Origin: Topomyia yanbarensis
Taxonomy: Eukaryota > Arthropoda > Insecta > Diptera > Culicidae
NCBI RefSeq assembly: GCF_030247195.1
Contig: NC_080672.1
Location: 161,809,839 to 161,873,838 of the forward strand
Direction of reading: 5' to 3'
DNA length: 64,000 nucleotides
Under the pieces are notes generated by a model. The model made no database searches and was not told where the DNA came from. It saw only the letters and a list, made by a program, of their open reading frames with translations. The translations under genes were made by a program, and so were the position numbers. Positions 12,120 through 23,479 of the stretch are shown here, piece after piece. The stretch's first letter is position 1; the number at the start of each line of letters is the position of its first letter.

Positions 12120-12366
12120 ATTAAAGTTATAGAAAGGTTATGCAAGTACTTTGAAAAACGACCGTATAAACCCAGGCCACCACCTATCAAAGTCGACGCC
12201 AACAACAAAGGTTCTTTTCAGAACCGCCATAATTGTCATAAAGAAAAATTTGGAAACATTCCCACCCATTTCATTGAATATCATTCGATTTGAATTACAA
12301 GTCAAACGTGTAGTCACGACACTCCGGTTATGTCCTAGACATTACCCACCCATCTTTTTTCCTTAA
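12120..12366 (+). repeat. interspersed repeat carrying a histone-type stem-loop
   Basis: This block recurs in reverse orientation at 45,727-45,905; both share ATCATTCGATTTGAATTACA and GGTTATGTCCTAGACATTAC. The front part (12,125-12,180) also resembles 240-290. A third, shorter relative is at about 46,440-46,510. The block contains a perfect histone mRNA 3' stem-loop sequence (12,210-12,225). No histone coding sequence is attached. Confidence 0.6.
12210..12225 (+). other. histone mRNA-type 3' stem-loop
   Basis: GGTTCTTTTCAGAACC has a 6-bp perfect stem (GGTTCT/AGAACC) and a four-base TTTC loop. It fits the metazoan histone 3'-end consensus GGYYCTTYTNAGRRCC exactly. It is preceded by ACAAA, the usual A-rich flank, and followed by GCCA. 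Ten to fifteen bases downstream lies the purine-rich AAAGAAAAATTTGGA, positioned like the U7-binding downstream element. In histone genes this signal is bound by SLBP and directs cleavage without polyadenylation. Here it sits in a repeat with no histone frame upstream, so any function is speculative. Confidence 0.6.
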
Positions 12367-12589
12367 GGGGAGGTTCTCATTCAAATTTTTTATCGATTTT
12401 ACCACTTATTTTTTAGTGGTGGTCCGCCATATTAGATCGGCTATTATGAATTACAAAAAACTGACTTCAGATTCGTAATCAGCGATGTCCTAAACTCTTA
12501 ATTCCATGTTACAAAATATTGACATTCAACCACGAATAATTAATCGAAAGTGTTCTAAAAACATAAGGGGTTTTTCAATAAAAAATGAA

Positions 12590-13256
12590 AATGGCGGTAG
12601 CGGACGTCCGACAAAGATAATGACGAAGAAAAAAAAGAAACGTTAAAAAAGCTGTTCGACAACAAGGATGGAACGAGTTTGCGTGATGGCGGCCGAAAAT
12701 ATCATTGCTCCCATACACCGACGAGCAGAGAGCGATCGTGAAATTGCAGTGCCGGTGGATGACGAAAAACTACTGCGGGACGTAGTTCGTGCTGGACGAC
12801 GAAGATTACTTTCCGCTGTCGAAGACCCACATTCCAGGAAATGACACTTACTATTCCGGTGACAAGTCGACAACACCCCCCGAAGTAAAATATATGTATA
12901 AGCATAAATTTGAAAAAAAAGTTATGCTGTGCATCGCCATATCGGACAAACGGATTTCGAAGCAGTGGTTCAAGCCGAGTGGTCTGGCCATCAATCAACA
13001 AGTGTACCAGAAGGAGTGTCTTGAGAAAATTCTTCTGCCGGACAAGGCGTCTTCCCATTACGCTAAGAAGACGCTAGAGTATCTTAAGCAGAAAAAGATA
13101 CCGTACGTACCGAAAGAAAGGAACTCGACCAACTTGCCCCAGTGTCATCCCATTGAGGATTTTTTCGGCTCGTCAGTGCCGTCCAGCGCTCTTGTGAGAG
13201 TATCACGACTTGCGACTTGCGAAGTTGCGTCGTACGACTTTAATAAAAAATACTGA
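12590..13256 (+). pseudogene. mariner-family transposase remnant
   Basis: The open part (12,789-13,256) starts at the catalytic LDDEDYF motif and continues HIPGNDTYYSGDKS, FEKKVMLCIAISDK and KQWFKPSGLAINQQVYQKEC. It ends with ASSHYAKKTLEYLKQK and NLPQCHPIEDFF. These are the middle and C-terminal motifs of mariner transposases. About 20 residues usually found between the ILLP block and ASSHYA are missing, removing the second catalytic aspartate's usual context (only 'PDKASSHYA' remains). Upstream, 12,640-12,780 shows HTH-domain pieces (DGTSLRDGGRKYHCSHT) in another frame with a stop. I saw no clear terminal inverted repeats. Confidence 0.7.
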
Positions 13257-13506
13257 ATTCGTTAAAATTTTTTTGTGCTTTTTAACTACATGACTGAAAA
13301 AATTTCCAGCGCGTTTATGAAAAACAAACATGTTTCGAGGCGAAAACAATGGGAACACCAGCGACAATCCTAATCTAGTGTTCTGTATCTACTAAAGGAA
13401 GTTATTTTGTGTCATGAACGGTTTTCGCTTTATCGTGAAAATAGTTCCTGATTCGTCATGTGTGAAGTGAAAAGCTCTTCCGTAAATTGCTGTCATTTCC
13501 AGACGT
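13257..13506. other. no recognisable feature
   Basis: A-T rich spacer between the mariner remnant and the next repeat end. Confidence 0.4.
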
Positions 13507-13628
13507 TTTGCCTTTCTTAATAGAAAGGTATTGCAATTGCTCTGAAACGCATCTTTTTAACGTAGGCCCGGAGGGCCGAGTGACATATACCATTCGATTC
13601 AGTTCGTCGAGTTTGGCAAATGTTTGTG
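13507..13628 (-). repeat. reversed end of the 1.4 kb modular repeat
   Basis: TTTGCCTTTCTTAATAGAAA, GGCCCGGAGGGCC and the CATTCGATTCAGTTCGTCGA phrase are the reverse complement of the right end of the repeat at 3,622-5,024. The copy stops at a TTTGTGT junction where the poly(A) end of a LINE begins. Confidence 0.65.
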
Positions 13629-15535
13629 TTTTTTTTACAATGGAGGATGCAATTACCGCACTTTCCCAGTACACGTACTTAGTAGTTGCCAACCTACCAT
13701 ACGGGAGTGTACTGGCGTGTCGGACGCTCGACCAGGAAGCCATACCGACTAAACTCCATTGGACTCCGCCATTTTTCCCCAGGAACTACCTTCCGGCATT
13801 ACTTCTGGGGGGATGGCAGTACTTAACGTACTGACTCACTCGTGCCTGATGTTCGCACTCACGCTCACCCTACATTCCTCTGCCATGCCACAAGGTGCCA
13901 ATAGCGATAGGTACCAGCAATCTACGCTACGCTACGACCCTCCCATCTCGGCATGAGCATTCGTTTCTCCGCGCATAACCCATTCCGCTCTAGCTAACCA
14001 AGCCCAAATTAGTCATGCGCATCGCCTACTGCCATGTTCTCTACAACCTGCAGGCAATCTGAGTGGTTGCAATCGAGACTGCGTTCCACTTCTCCACCGC
14101 TTGGCACAACCCTTGTATAAGGGTATCAGGGGTTGTGTCCCAGCCGTAGACGTCTAGCTCCTATTTCGACGTCGAAACGGGGACATACGAATAGTATGGG
14201 TTCCGCAGTTTCGTCAACACCTGAGCAATCTGGGCAGACTGGGGCCTCCGTGTGCCTAAACCTGTGGAGGTACTGTCGGAAACAGCCATGGCCTGACAGG
14301 AATTGTGTCAGATGGAAGTGAACTTCCTCATGGGGTCTTCCCACCCAGCTTGATATGTTAAGTATCAGCCGGTGGGTCCACTTACCTCTCGAGGAGTTAT
14401 CCCATCCGCGCTACCATCTGGCGACCGAGGTCACCCTGACACGTTCACGGACTCCCCTATTGCCACGCAATTCAAAACACTCTTCGTCTTCCCGGATGAC
14501 TAGCCCGACTGGCATCATGCCCCTATCACGCAGGATGCATCGTGTGATACCGTGCGTTAGGCAGATATCACTCTGAGACACATCAAGCGGTAGGTGCTCT
14601 CCAGTTTGCGAAGGTAACTGGTTACTTCCACTACTCTCGCCCAGGACGGTCCACCGTACCTAAGGATAGATACAGCGACACCTGCCAGTAACCTACGTCT
14701 ACTGGCGCACACCTTAGAGCTGTTGGACATCATCCTCGATAATGCCGCTACAGCCGTCGAAGCCTTCTTGCACGCATAGTCGACATGGCTGCCGAAGGTC
14801 AGCTTGTCGTCTATGATGGCCCCAAGAATCTTCAGACTCCGCTTTGAAATTATCTTGACTTCTCCCGCTTAGATAACTGCTTGTTGTACCGACTTACGGT
14901 TATTAACAACGACCACCTCCGTCTTATTGTGGGCGAATTCTAGGCCTCTCGCGCTCATCCATTCCGCCACTGTGCTAATCACGTGTGCCGTCGTTAGTTC
15001 TACCTCGGGGATTGACTCCCCGTAGACCGCCAGGGCTACATCATCGGCGAAGCCGACGATCTTCACACCAGTAGGGAACTCAGAACTCCGTAATACATAA
15101 GGTTCCATAATACCGGGCCCAGGATTGAACCTTGCGGGACTCCTGCGGTAATACGAACACTTCTCTGACCGGCATCGGTCTCGTATAATAGTACACGGTT
15201 CTGGAAGTAGTTTTCCAAGATCCGGTACAGGCCCACCGGCAGATCAAGCCGGTGTAACGAGAGCGCGATGGCATCCCAGCTTGCGCTGTTGAATGCATTC
15301 TTCACATCAAGTGTCACTAACGCACAATATCGAATACCTCGCATTTTCCGTTGGATCGCTATCTCGGCAGTCCTTACCACCGTGGACTTGCCCTTTCGAA
15401 AACCAAACTGATTAATTGACAGGCCATCCGTACCTTCTGCATATGGAGTTAGCCTGTTGAGGATGATCCTCTCAAGCAATTTGCTTGTCGTGTCAATCAG
15501 ACAGATTGGTGGCTAAGGACCACTGTGGCGAACCA
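13629..15535 (-). pseudogene. R1-like LINE, 5' truncated
   Basis: Minus-strand RT motifs run in order: LLERIILNRL and INQFGFRKGKSTV, then ALVTLDVKNAFNSASW (first catalytic aspartate), then ITAGVPQGSILGPVLWNLMY (15,479-15,063). After a frame shift come VKIVGFADDVALAVYGES with the catalytic FADD and RGLEFAHNKTEVVVV (15,108-14,869). The C-terminal zinc-knuckle region reads GHGCFRQYLHRF and CPDCSGVDETAEPILFVCPR (14,344-14,126). The 3' UTR and a short poly(A) (a T-run on the plus strand at 13,629-13,636) follow. It lacks the endonuclease, is frameshifted and is dead. It ends in R1-clade style, but the clade assignment is by motif only. Confidence 0.75.
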
Positions 15536-15539
15536 CCCG

Positions 15540-15749
15540 GATGCATTAGAAATTCAATAGCAGCCTATGGGAACGTTGCACCTTTCATTTGCACAAACTC
15601 AGTTTCAAATGAACGGTATAATGCTTCCATAAGACGCTAATGAATTTTTAGTTGATCGGACTTCCGGTTCCGGAGTTACGGGTTGAAGAGTGTGGTCACA
15701 CAGCGAATTCCCATATAAACTGGTAACCCTATGATATCCGAATACTGTA
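15540..15749 (+). repeat. fragments of modular repeats
   Basis: ATTAGAAATTCAATAGCAGC followed by the CATTTG phrase matches the last module of the repeat at 3,622-5,024. It then switches to the 'GGACTTCCGGTTCCGGAGTT' type block shared with 1-110 and 16,270-16,340. Confidence 0.55.
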
Positions 15750-16027
15750 CAGTCGTGATTCGCTGGTTGGGCCACACCTCTGTCCAACTAACGAATTTGA
15801 TTCGTTAGTTGGACCGACTGACAGATGTCAAAAACTCTCCAAAGAAAACGTTAGTAATGTAATTGCATCTATTCACATCTCTAATAATTGTCAGATTGAT
15901 TGTCAAAGTAAATTTGACATAAGATTTTGACGCTCAGATGCTTTTTAGTTGGACAATGGTCCAACTAGCGGAGGTCCAACTAAAAAGCGGTCCAGTTAAA
16001 AAGTGTCCAACCAGCGAATCACGACTG
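15750..16027. mobile_element. 278-bp pogo-type MITE
   Basis: The ends are perfect inverted repeats starting CAGTCGTGATTCGCTGGTTG and are flanked by TA (15,748-15,749 and 16,028-16,029). CAG-starting termini with TA duplication fit the pogo branch of Tc1/mariner. Inside the left end lies a palindrome, CCAACTAACGAAT/ATTCGTTAGTTGG, and on the right a series of GTCCAACTA-type words. No transposase frame is present. Confidence 0.85.
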
Positions 16028-16964
16028 TAATACATGTTCAAATACGTTCAACATTACTTGGATCTGCGGGTCTAGATCACTAATGAACAATTAAAGTAGA
16101 TTTGACCACATTGTTCACTTATGACGGAGCTTTAGTCCCCCTGGGAACTCGCCTAGTTCGCGAGCTAATGTCACACCTATTTTCTAGCAAACTCTCAACC
16201 GATGTTTACAAGCTTGATTTGAAATGACAGATATAATACTCCCAATGACTGCTGTTGAATTTCATTCAGTTCGGACTTTTGGTTCCGGAGTTATAGGTTG
16301 GTTATTGCGGTCACATAGGAATTTCTCATATAAACTGGTACAATCGTAATACTTCATAGGTTTAAAATCTATTGAAATGAACATCAAATTACTTCGATTC
16401 GCAGGCCTAGATCACTGATGGCGAATCAAAGATTATTGGAATATATTTTCCACTATCGATAATTCCGGAAGTCCCGGGTTCCGGGCATATTTCAGATCGA
16501 AAGCCACTTCAGTGATGACTGAACCAATTTTTACTAACCTAGTCCCAAATGGATGGTATAATATGAAGTTGAACTCTCCATCTACTCTTCCACCTCCTAC
16601 GTTTCAACCACCCTTCCCCTTCTCACACCTCCCCCCTCGGACCAACCCGACGTATCCTCCCCCTCCCACTAATTATATCCCTTCCCTTCTCCACCATGAA
16701 GTTAACATGAAGACAACATTGAACGCACGCTGAATAAGCTATATAAATATTATATTTTTGTTTGTTTCAAGTATGTCAGTGTCGACATGTTGCTTATCAG
16801 GTTCGTGACAGTCGTGCACTTATATATGCTTATCAAGTGTGATGAGAATGTAATAGACTTTTCCACATTATTATATTGAACGTAACCAGGCATTAAATCA
16901 TAGTTTAGATGAATGAGAAAGGCATAATTGCTACACTAGGTGAATCAAAACAGGTTTTTATAAA
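16028..16964 (+). repeat. C-rich interspersed repeat, copy 2
   Basis: Second copy of the repeat at 341-838: a C/T-rich tract (16,565-16,700), then GTTTCAAGTATG, GTCGACATGTTGC and the end GAGAAAGGCATAATTGC with AAAACAGGTTTTTATAAA. Upstream it also contains the 'TTCCGGAGTTATAGGTTGG' block. No coding potential is credible. Confidence 0.55.
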
Positions 16965-18473
16965 CATTTAGTTTTTGTGCCCAATTCAAATGGATTTTTT
17001 TCCCTGCTACCTAAATAATTAATAGTAAAATTCTAAGTACAGTAAGAAAAAGGAAAGTCAGGTACCAATACTTGAATCGAAGGATATTATTGATGATGAT
17101 GATGGTTTGATTGGCTGACGTTAACAAACAATATCATATACTTCTTATCGTTGAACAATGATCATTTGAACGGGCAAATTCTATTTATTATTGCTAAATA
17201 AAATAATAAGCTAAACTATTACATCATACTTATTTAGTTAGTAATTTTGTGATAGTTATTTATCATGCAATGTCATTTGAATTTTAATTAACTTTGCTGA
17301 TTTCCAATGATAATAGTAGGCCCAATCAGCAATTGCTTAACTTTTGTGAATGGTAGTATAGTCGGATTCTCAAACCGCACTAGACTTGCATTGTCGCCAG
17401 CAACATGAGCCACATCATCATCGCTCGTCGAGGCCCAAGGTTCAAGAAATGGGCCGAGAAAAAGATTTGGTTTGATGGCTTGCCAAAATGCAATTCTAGC
17501 AGAAATAAATCACACACGCTGATGGTTTTATTTCATCTCTTGGATATTTTTATTCCACTCCATTACCATCACCTATTTTGCTAGCCAGATGTATGATTTC
17601 CCTCTTTTCTACAGTCGAGGTTTCTGAAGAACGGCACAAATCTTGACAGTAGAACTAAACCGGTAGTATACAATTATGAAAAGATCGTTGTCGCTGGTAA
17701 TTCTAGAGTGAATCTAGGCATAGATAAATTTAATTTTAATCTGTGTCCGAAGTTAAACCGGGTTACATGAAGTTTTCCGAATTTAACAACACTGGATTGA
17801 ACAAGATGAAGTTTGAAGTTAACGGCACGTTCTTTAATGTTACTAACCGTACTAAAAGTAGGGAGGCCTGTGGATTTTCTTTGATGTCTACTGTCGTGAT
17901 AATTGCATTAACAAGTCAGTCCTCAGATATAACCATGTCTTAGATTCAATTAGTGCCAAGACAGTTTCAATTATTGATTAGATAACTTATGTTGAATGAT
18001 TCACCTTTAAAGACTTTAGCTATAGGTAGAAAGAAACAATATTTTTATGCAATGGTCTAGCAAACAGGCATTTGCAAATTGATAGCCAAACTAACAGTCA
18101 AATCTAGCTAATGTTGGGAATTTTTAAATGCTTTTAAAAGCATAAAATGAGTGAGAATACATTCGATCTCGGTAATTCGAATTCATGTAGTCAGCAACTG
18201 ACTCCAACTTGGGATCAGTTATACGACAAATCCAAACTAGCACCAAATTGATGCCAAATGGGTACCGAAACCAAACAGTTGCCACAACATACGTGAGTTC
18301 CGAAAGCAACAGATTGGTCTCAAGTGATGTCTTGAGTAACCAAACACAGAAGCTCTCGTTTGCTGACGAGAAAACGAAAATCTTTAGGTTCAAGAACCGA
18401 ACTCCCGGAACTATACAAAAAATCCCTAAAATTCGTAAATTCGTTGAAACGATAAGAATTGAACTGATAAACT
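16965..18473. other. no recognisable feature
   Basis: Probably single-copy intronic DNA. It is A-T rich and contains no domain, splice or repeat signal that I recognise. Confidence 0.45.
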
Positions 18474-18639
18474 GATTGAGTCAGTGGCGTAGTAAGAAAA
18501 TTTTTCGGGGGGGGATATGAAATTTTTTTTGTGTATATATGAAAAAATGTTCAAAAACATTCTGAGCAGGAAAAAATGTTCAAAAATCAACAACTCAGGG
18601 AACAGGTTTGGGTAGTCAAGGTAGGAAAGCTAGCTGTTG

Positions 18640-20100
18640 GTATAGAATACATGCTCTTCCCCTACGAGGACAATCTGGGCGGCAAACTTCAGACTGTCTA
18701 ATTTACTGAGCCCTTCAGTTCCCTTGTGCCAATTAGTACCACTTCCTCGCTGAGCTTCCGACTGGTTCGCGAACTACTCGGTCTAGTCCCCGACGATAGA
18801 TCTAGCCTACTCCGACGAAAAGTTCCCCGGCGAGAGAAGTTAGAGCCAACCAGCCAGGTGCTACGGTCAGTTCGGCGATTCCGGTAGAGTGGGGCATCCG
18901 GTTTGCTGGTGGTGTATCGTCGCGGTCTCGCGGTCTCGTTCCCGGCGGTGAATCTGACTGTAAGCTAAAGGAGAGGTCCCAGACGAAAGAAGTTCTCCCG
19001 ATACCGATTCTTATTTGGTTTCAATACTACAACTTCTTGAGCCCTTTGGCTCCGTAACCGGTGCTATTTAGCACCGCAACTCCTTTAAGGTCATTATACA
19101 TGCGAGCCACAACATAACTCCTACGCCACACACACCCCTCTCCCCTGCCTAACCATGTATCTGACATGAGCAAATATAAAAATACGTTTTTCAACACACT
19201 AACCTTGCTGGTGTGCCACGAAACTGCTACTTAAGGAAGCTAGAATATTTTCCTATACAATCAATCCGAGTTTTTGACGGAATGCCATCTGTAGCTCCTA
19301 TTTTGTGCGAAAATATCACCCCTCTTCTTATCGTTTTCATTGCACTTTTTCAAATGCACTTTTTTCACACATCACTGCAAAAACACTCGCGAAACTTTAA
19401 TCGTTTACTAACAAAACTTCAAATTTTCTGCCAATGTGCAGATGACCAAAGGAAAATGTTCGGAAACTCTCATTTGTGCGTTTGAATTTTCACTTCAGAT
19501 TTCAGTTTTTCCTAATGTAAACAAGCGAGTCGGTGCCTAGCAACGTGGCTTCCACATATCTTCACCTTAAGCCATTTAGTTCTCTTCTTGGGCCATTTAG
19601 CACTACTTCCTCGATGGTCCATTCAGTCCTCAACTTGTTCGCGAACAACTCGGTCTAGTCCCCGACGATGGACCTGGCCTACTCCGACAGAGAATTCCCC
19701 GGCGAGAGAAGTTCTCCCGAGATCGAGCCAATCAGCTAGGTGCCGAGGTCAGTTCGGCGATTCTGGTGAAGCTGGGTATCCGGTGCACTGGTGCGCCGAT
19801 GACCCGCGACTAGTGGTGTCTCATTGATGTCTAATCCGTCTAGTCCCCAGCGGTGAATCTAGCTTACGCTAACGGAAAGTTCCCTGGCGAAAAAAGTTTT
19901 CCCAATATCGATTCTGGGGAGCCATGGTCGGTCCGGCGAATTCGCATGGAGCGTGACGTCCGGTTCGCTGGCGTTTCGACGACTCATACTCGCTGCTCTG
20001 TTGCGGTCTACTCGACTAGTCCTCGGCGGTGGATCTAGCTTATACCTGCGGAGAGTTCCCTGGCGGTGATTGCTCTCCCGAAATCGTTGTTCGATGTCTA
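18640..20100 (-). repeat. tandem blocks in LINE 3' region
   Basis: At least five diverged blocks share GTCTAGTCCCCGACGATG, TTCCCCGGCGAGAGAAGTT and GTCAGTTCGGCGATTC, at about 18,776, 18,920, 19,648, 19,828 and 20,010. The nearest spacings are roughly 145-185 bp. They lie downstream of the R1-like LINE C-terminus (minus strand), so they probably form its repetitive 3' UTR. The part at 19,090-19,560 is less repetitive. Confidence 0.5.
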
Positions 20101-20125
20101 TTCCGTTGTAAGACGGTCATGCCAT

Positions 20126-20359
20126 CAGCGGTTCTCAACCTTTTTCGTACCATGGACCCCTTAGATATCACACTGGGTTGCTGCGGACCCCCACAGATAA
20201 ACATCAATTTTGTATGCTATCAATATGTTATTTTCAATTTGTTAGGAAACAAGATTTGAAATTTCAATATGCACTCGGAAAATATATTTTTCTTCGCGGA
20301 CTCCCAGCTATGACTTCGCGGCCCCCTGGGGCCCGCGGACCCCAGGTTGAGAATCACTG
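20126..20359. mobile_element. 234-bp hAT MITE
   Basis: The ends are CAGCGGTTCTCAACCTTTTT and GGTTGAGAATCACTG, the 'GGTTCTCAACC' termini seen in many animal hAT MITEs. Inside are palindromic GGACCCC/GGGGTCC-type words. The flanking 8-mers do not match well, so the target duplication has decayed. It lies in the LINE 3' region of the nest. Confidence 0.7.
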
Positions 20360-20361
20360 AT

Positions 20362-20650
20362 CTACATCATATCTCTGTTTACTGCGTTCCACGTCTCTAC
20401 GTCGCTTGTCATTCTGTGGGATACATTATCCGGGTTGATGTCCGGTTCTCCCATTTTAAGTAGCTCCCTGCACGTCACTTCAAACCTCGGACATTCAAAG
20501 ACTCTCCTCGGACATTCAAATAATTGAAACCCCGGACATTCAAAGACGCTCCAGGCACAGTGTTGACGTTGCGTACCCACACCGATGAAGATACTCCTTA
20601 AGCAGCCGTGGCTCGGTAGAAGCTGTTTCAGGTTGAAGGTCATCTCTCCG
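20362..20650 (-). pseudogene. R1-like LINE C-terminus
   Basis: The minus strand reads LKQLLPSHGCLRSIFI, then AWSVFECPGF, LFECPRRVFECPRFEV and PDINPDNVSHRM with WNAVNRDMM. This is the C-terminal zinc-knuckle and tail region of R1-clade ORF2. The FECPR segment is triplicated by a short tandem duplication at about 20,487-20,555. It belongs to the same LINE as 22,162-22,455 and 23,482-24,688. Confidence 0.65.
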
Positions 20651-20862
20651 ACGTCGACAGGTTTGGATGAGCCAGTAGGTCCACTTTCCTTTCTCCGTAT
20701 TATCCCATTCCTGCTGCTACGTCATCATCGAATCGATTCTCATCATCTTCCTCACGTTTCTAACATTTCATTGATTGTAGCACTTGATATCCTCCATCAG
20801 GGTAATCGATGACTAAACACTAGATAAAGACCCGACATTTCGCATGTGTACTCAACGTGGTT

Positions 20863-22150
20863 TTTTTTTATTCATTTCGTTTATTTGATAGGCACAAATG
20901 CGTTAGCTTGGCGGTGCCGAATTCTTTTGCTTTTACATTTTGAATATCTTAAAACTAGGAGGTTACAATGTTGAAATATTTTTTTTATAAAAAAGAAAAA
21001 ATTTACAGCTATCTTAAGACTAGAAAAAAAATTCTATATGTAAGAGAGGGGGCAAAAGATTTTTTTTTATGAAAAATTGTAAAACAAGGAATTCAATAGT
21101 AATAGTTTTTTAGGAAATATTTACAGTTATCTTAAAACTAACTATAGTTTGGTACACAAAAGGGGGAACAAATATTAATGAAAAATTTCACAGATGTTTT
21201 AAAACTAGGGATACAATTCTATTTACAAGATGGGGGACAATAGTTTTAACAAAGAGTAGAAATTACGACTATCTTAAAACTAGGAATACGGAATACAAAT
21301 TTGATTTTTTATCGGATACTTATGCTTGGTCATTTCCAAAATCGGTGTAGAAGTAGTTGTATCAGGGACAGGGGAGAGAAGGCGTAGATGGTGACCGGTA
21401 GAGAAGAGCAAAACTTGCAACTTTCGGGCAAACGGGAGATCAGCGAAACAAATTTGCGCCTCAGTCTAGTAGGTCGGATTGGCGGATGGTATTCTTCGGA
21501 CCCGCGGGGAATCCTTCAAAGGGAATCCTTCGGACCTCGAGTCGCTCTCGCTTCAGATTCCGTAGTGATAAGTCTGGAGCTTATCGGTTCCACACGGCAA
21601 GAGGAAACTTCTAAAAACGAGAAATAAAAAGAGAGTTTTATGAAAGTATAAATAAAGGACATATAGGGGAAATCACGATTTGCCAGCATATCTCGGACTG
21701 GGACATTGGGTGGCCTACCTCGGGCCCGAAGAGAATCCTTTAACTGAGACCTGGCGTCCAAATACCCGGCGAATACCCAGACAACGTGCTCGATGTCGTG
21801 ATAGCCCTCGTCACAAGCGCACAGACTACTCTCCGCAAGCCCAATACGCCGCAAATGTGCATCTAAGGTGTAGTGGTTGGACATAAGTCGGGACATTACA
21901 CGAATAAAATCCCGACCCACATCCATCCCCCTGAACCAAGGCTTCGTTGATACCTTTGGGAAAATCGAATGTAGCCATCGTCCAAGTTCACCATTGCTCC
22001 ACGAGGTTTGCCAACTGTTGAGTGTCCTCCAAAGACAAATACTAAAAAATTCGTTGAAGCAGATTGGTCTTTCGTATATGTCACTATTTAATGCGCCCAC
22101 CTTTGCTAATGAGTCGGCCTTTTCATTGCCCGGGATAGAACAATGCTTAA
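20863..22150 (-). mobile_element. 5'-truncated I-like LINE insertion
   Basis: It is bounded by an 11-bp duplication TCAACGTGGTT (20,852-20,862 and 22,151-22,161), with a T-run on the plus strand at the 3' end. The minus-strand frame 22,154-21,516 starts in the RNase H tail (HCSIPGNEKADSLAKVGA). It continues into the C-terminal block WLHSIFPKVSTKPWFRGMDV, RDFIRVMSRLMSNHYTLDAH and a CACDEGYHDIEHVVW zinc-binding motif. Endonuclease, RT and most of RNase H are absent through 5' truncation at insertion. The 3' UTR contains tandem words (next entry). The style is I-clade or a close relative. Confidence 0.8.
20945..21300 (-). repeat. degenerate tandem repeat in LINE 3' UTR
   Basis: Five occurrences of (T)ATCTTAAAACTAGG-like words at about 20,948, 21,011, 21,129, 21,197 and 21,271 give an irregular period near 60-120 bp within the 3' UTR of the LINE. 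Confidence 0.5.
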
Positions 22151-22161
22151 TCAACGTGGTT

Positions 22162-22455
22162 GTTTAAGCTCAATCAGTCGTCGATTATCACTCCCAATTG
22201 CTTCAGTGCACGCTTCGATGCAATCACATGCCCTTCGATGGTGATCTGTATCCGCTGAACCCCTTTGCAGTTGCTGTCCAACAGCAACGTCTTGTGGTGA
22301 GCTATTTGCAGCTTGACCCGTTCATCCAGCTCTCGATCGCATCTATTGTCTCCGTCACCGACACCTCCATTTCTTCAAGTTTCTCACCGTTATTGACATA
22401 GTCCACGAAACCAACGATTTTCACTTTCCTGGGCAGCCGCAGTGTTAAGACCCCA
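22162..22455 (-). pseudogene. R1-like LINE RT palm fragment
   Basis: The minus strand reads DGVLTLRLPRKVKIVGF, then VDYV in place of the catalytic ADDV. It continues EVSVTETIDAIESWM and LQIAHHKTLLLDSN with HVIASKRALKQLGVIID. The second catalytic aspartate pair is lost. The piece is separated from its upstream part by the CACTA-like element and from its C-terminus by the 20,863-22,150 LINE. Confidence 0.65.
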
Positions 22456-23479
22456 CACTGATAGAATATATCCGTAAATCTCTAGGAATTAATTTCGTAC
22501 AAACAACTTTCATAAAATATACGAATTTTTCGTACATATGATGAATCGTTCTTAGTTCTATCGAAACACTTTTGTTTATTATTACGAGTTTTTCGTGAAA
22601 ACCACGAAATGACTTTCGCTAGCTTATTACGAAACAGCTTCATTCAGCAAACGAGTCGTTCGCTGTTATATACGAATATCTTTATAATATTTACGAGCAC
22701 CATTCGTCAAACCGTCCACGTCAAAGGAGCAATATGGAGCAATTGTTGGTATTCGTCAGATAATTGTTGTTGTCTGACTATTTAGTAGTCGTATCCGTGT
22801 CCGCCGGTTGCAGGAAGATTTCCTGGACCTCTTTCGCTTCCAGTTGATTCAGAATCTGGAGCAGTACAGAATCAGTTGAGCCGTCGCGAACTGCTCGTTG
22901 ATTTTGTATGAATAATTTTGAGTTTTTCTCTGCCTGAGCGACATCGGTGTTGTCAAACATCGATCCTAAAAGATCGAATGCGACCAACGAATTCGTTTGT
23001 AATATACATAAACGTTTATCAAAATAAACGAAACTTTCGTTCATCAAGCGGCCATTTCTTCGAATCACAATAAAATCGATTTGGCCAGATCGATTTTTTT
23101 AAATTAAAAAAAACATCGATCTTAAAAGATCGACTGAAAACAATAAGAGGCCAATAAATACGAAAACTTTTCTAAGATAAACGAAAAGATTTCGTGCGAC
23201 CAACGAAGTCGTTCGAAATATACACAAACGTTTATTAAAATAAACAAAACATTTCATTTCATTCACGAAAAATAATGTCGTTATCAACGATATCATTCGT
23301 GAAGTTTACATTAAATGTGTAAAATTTACGAAAGCTTTCGTTCACCATACGGCCATTCTTGTTCATGAAATGATCGAAACTTACTATTTACAATGCACGA
23401 AAATACTTAGTTGCAGAAAACGACGAATGAATTCGTGCATTGCATGATTTATTATATTCACGAATTTATGTTATCAGTG
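22456..23479. mobile_element. CACTA-like non-autonomous element (1.0 kb)
   Basis: The ends CACTGATAGAATATATCCG and CGAATTTATGTTATCAGTG are imperfect inverted repeats. The flanks are CA on both sides (22,454-22,455 and 23,480-23,481), a 2-bp duplication. Removing the element and one CA puts the LINE RT frame on the two sides back in register, which independently fixes the ends. The interior is rich in ACGAAA/TTCGT words and contains a partial internal duplication around CATCGATCTTAAAAGATCGA at about 22,962 and 23,113. A 96-codon minus frame (22,778-23,068) has no domain I recognise. CACTA membership is inferred from CACTG termini and the 2-bp duplication. Confidence 0.65.

Noticed and set aside
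12789..13256. Functional mariner transposase
   Set aside because: A block of catalytic-core residues is missing, the N-terminus is frameshifted and no terminal repeats were found.
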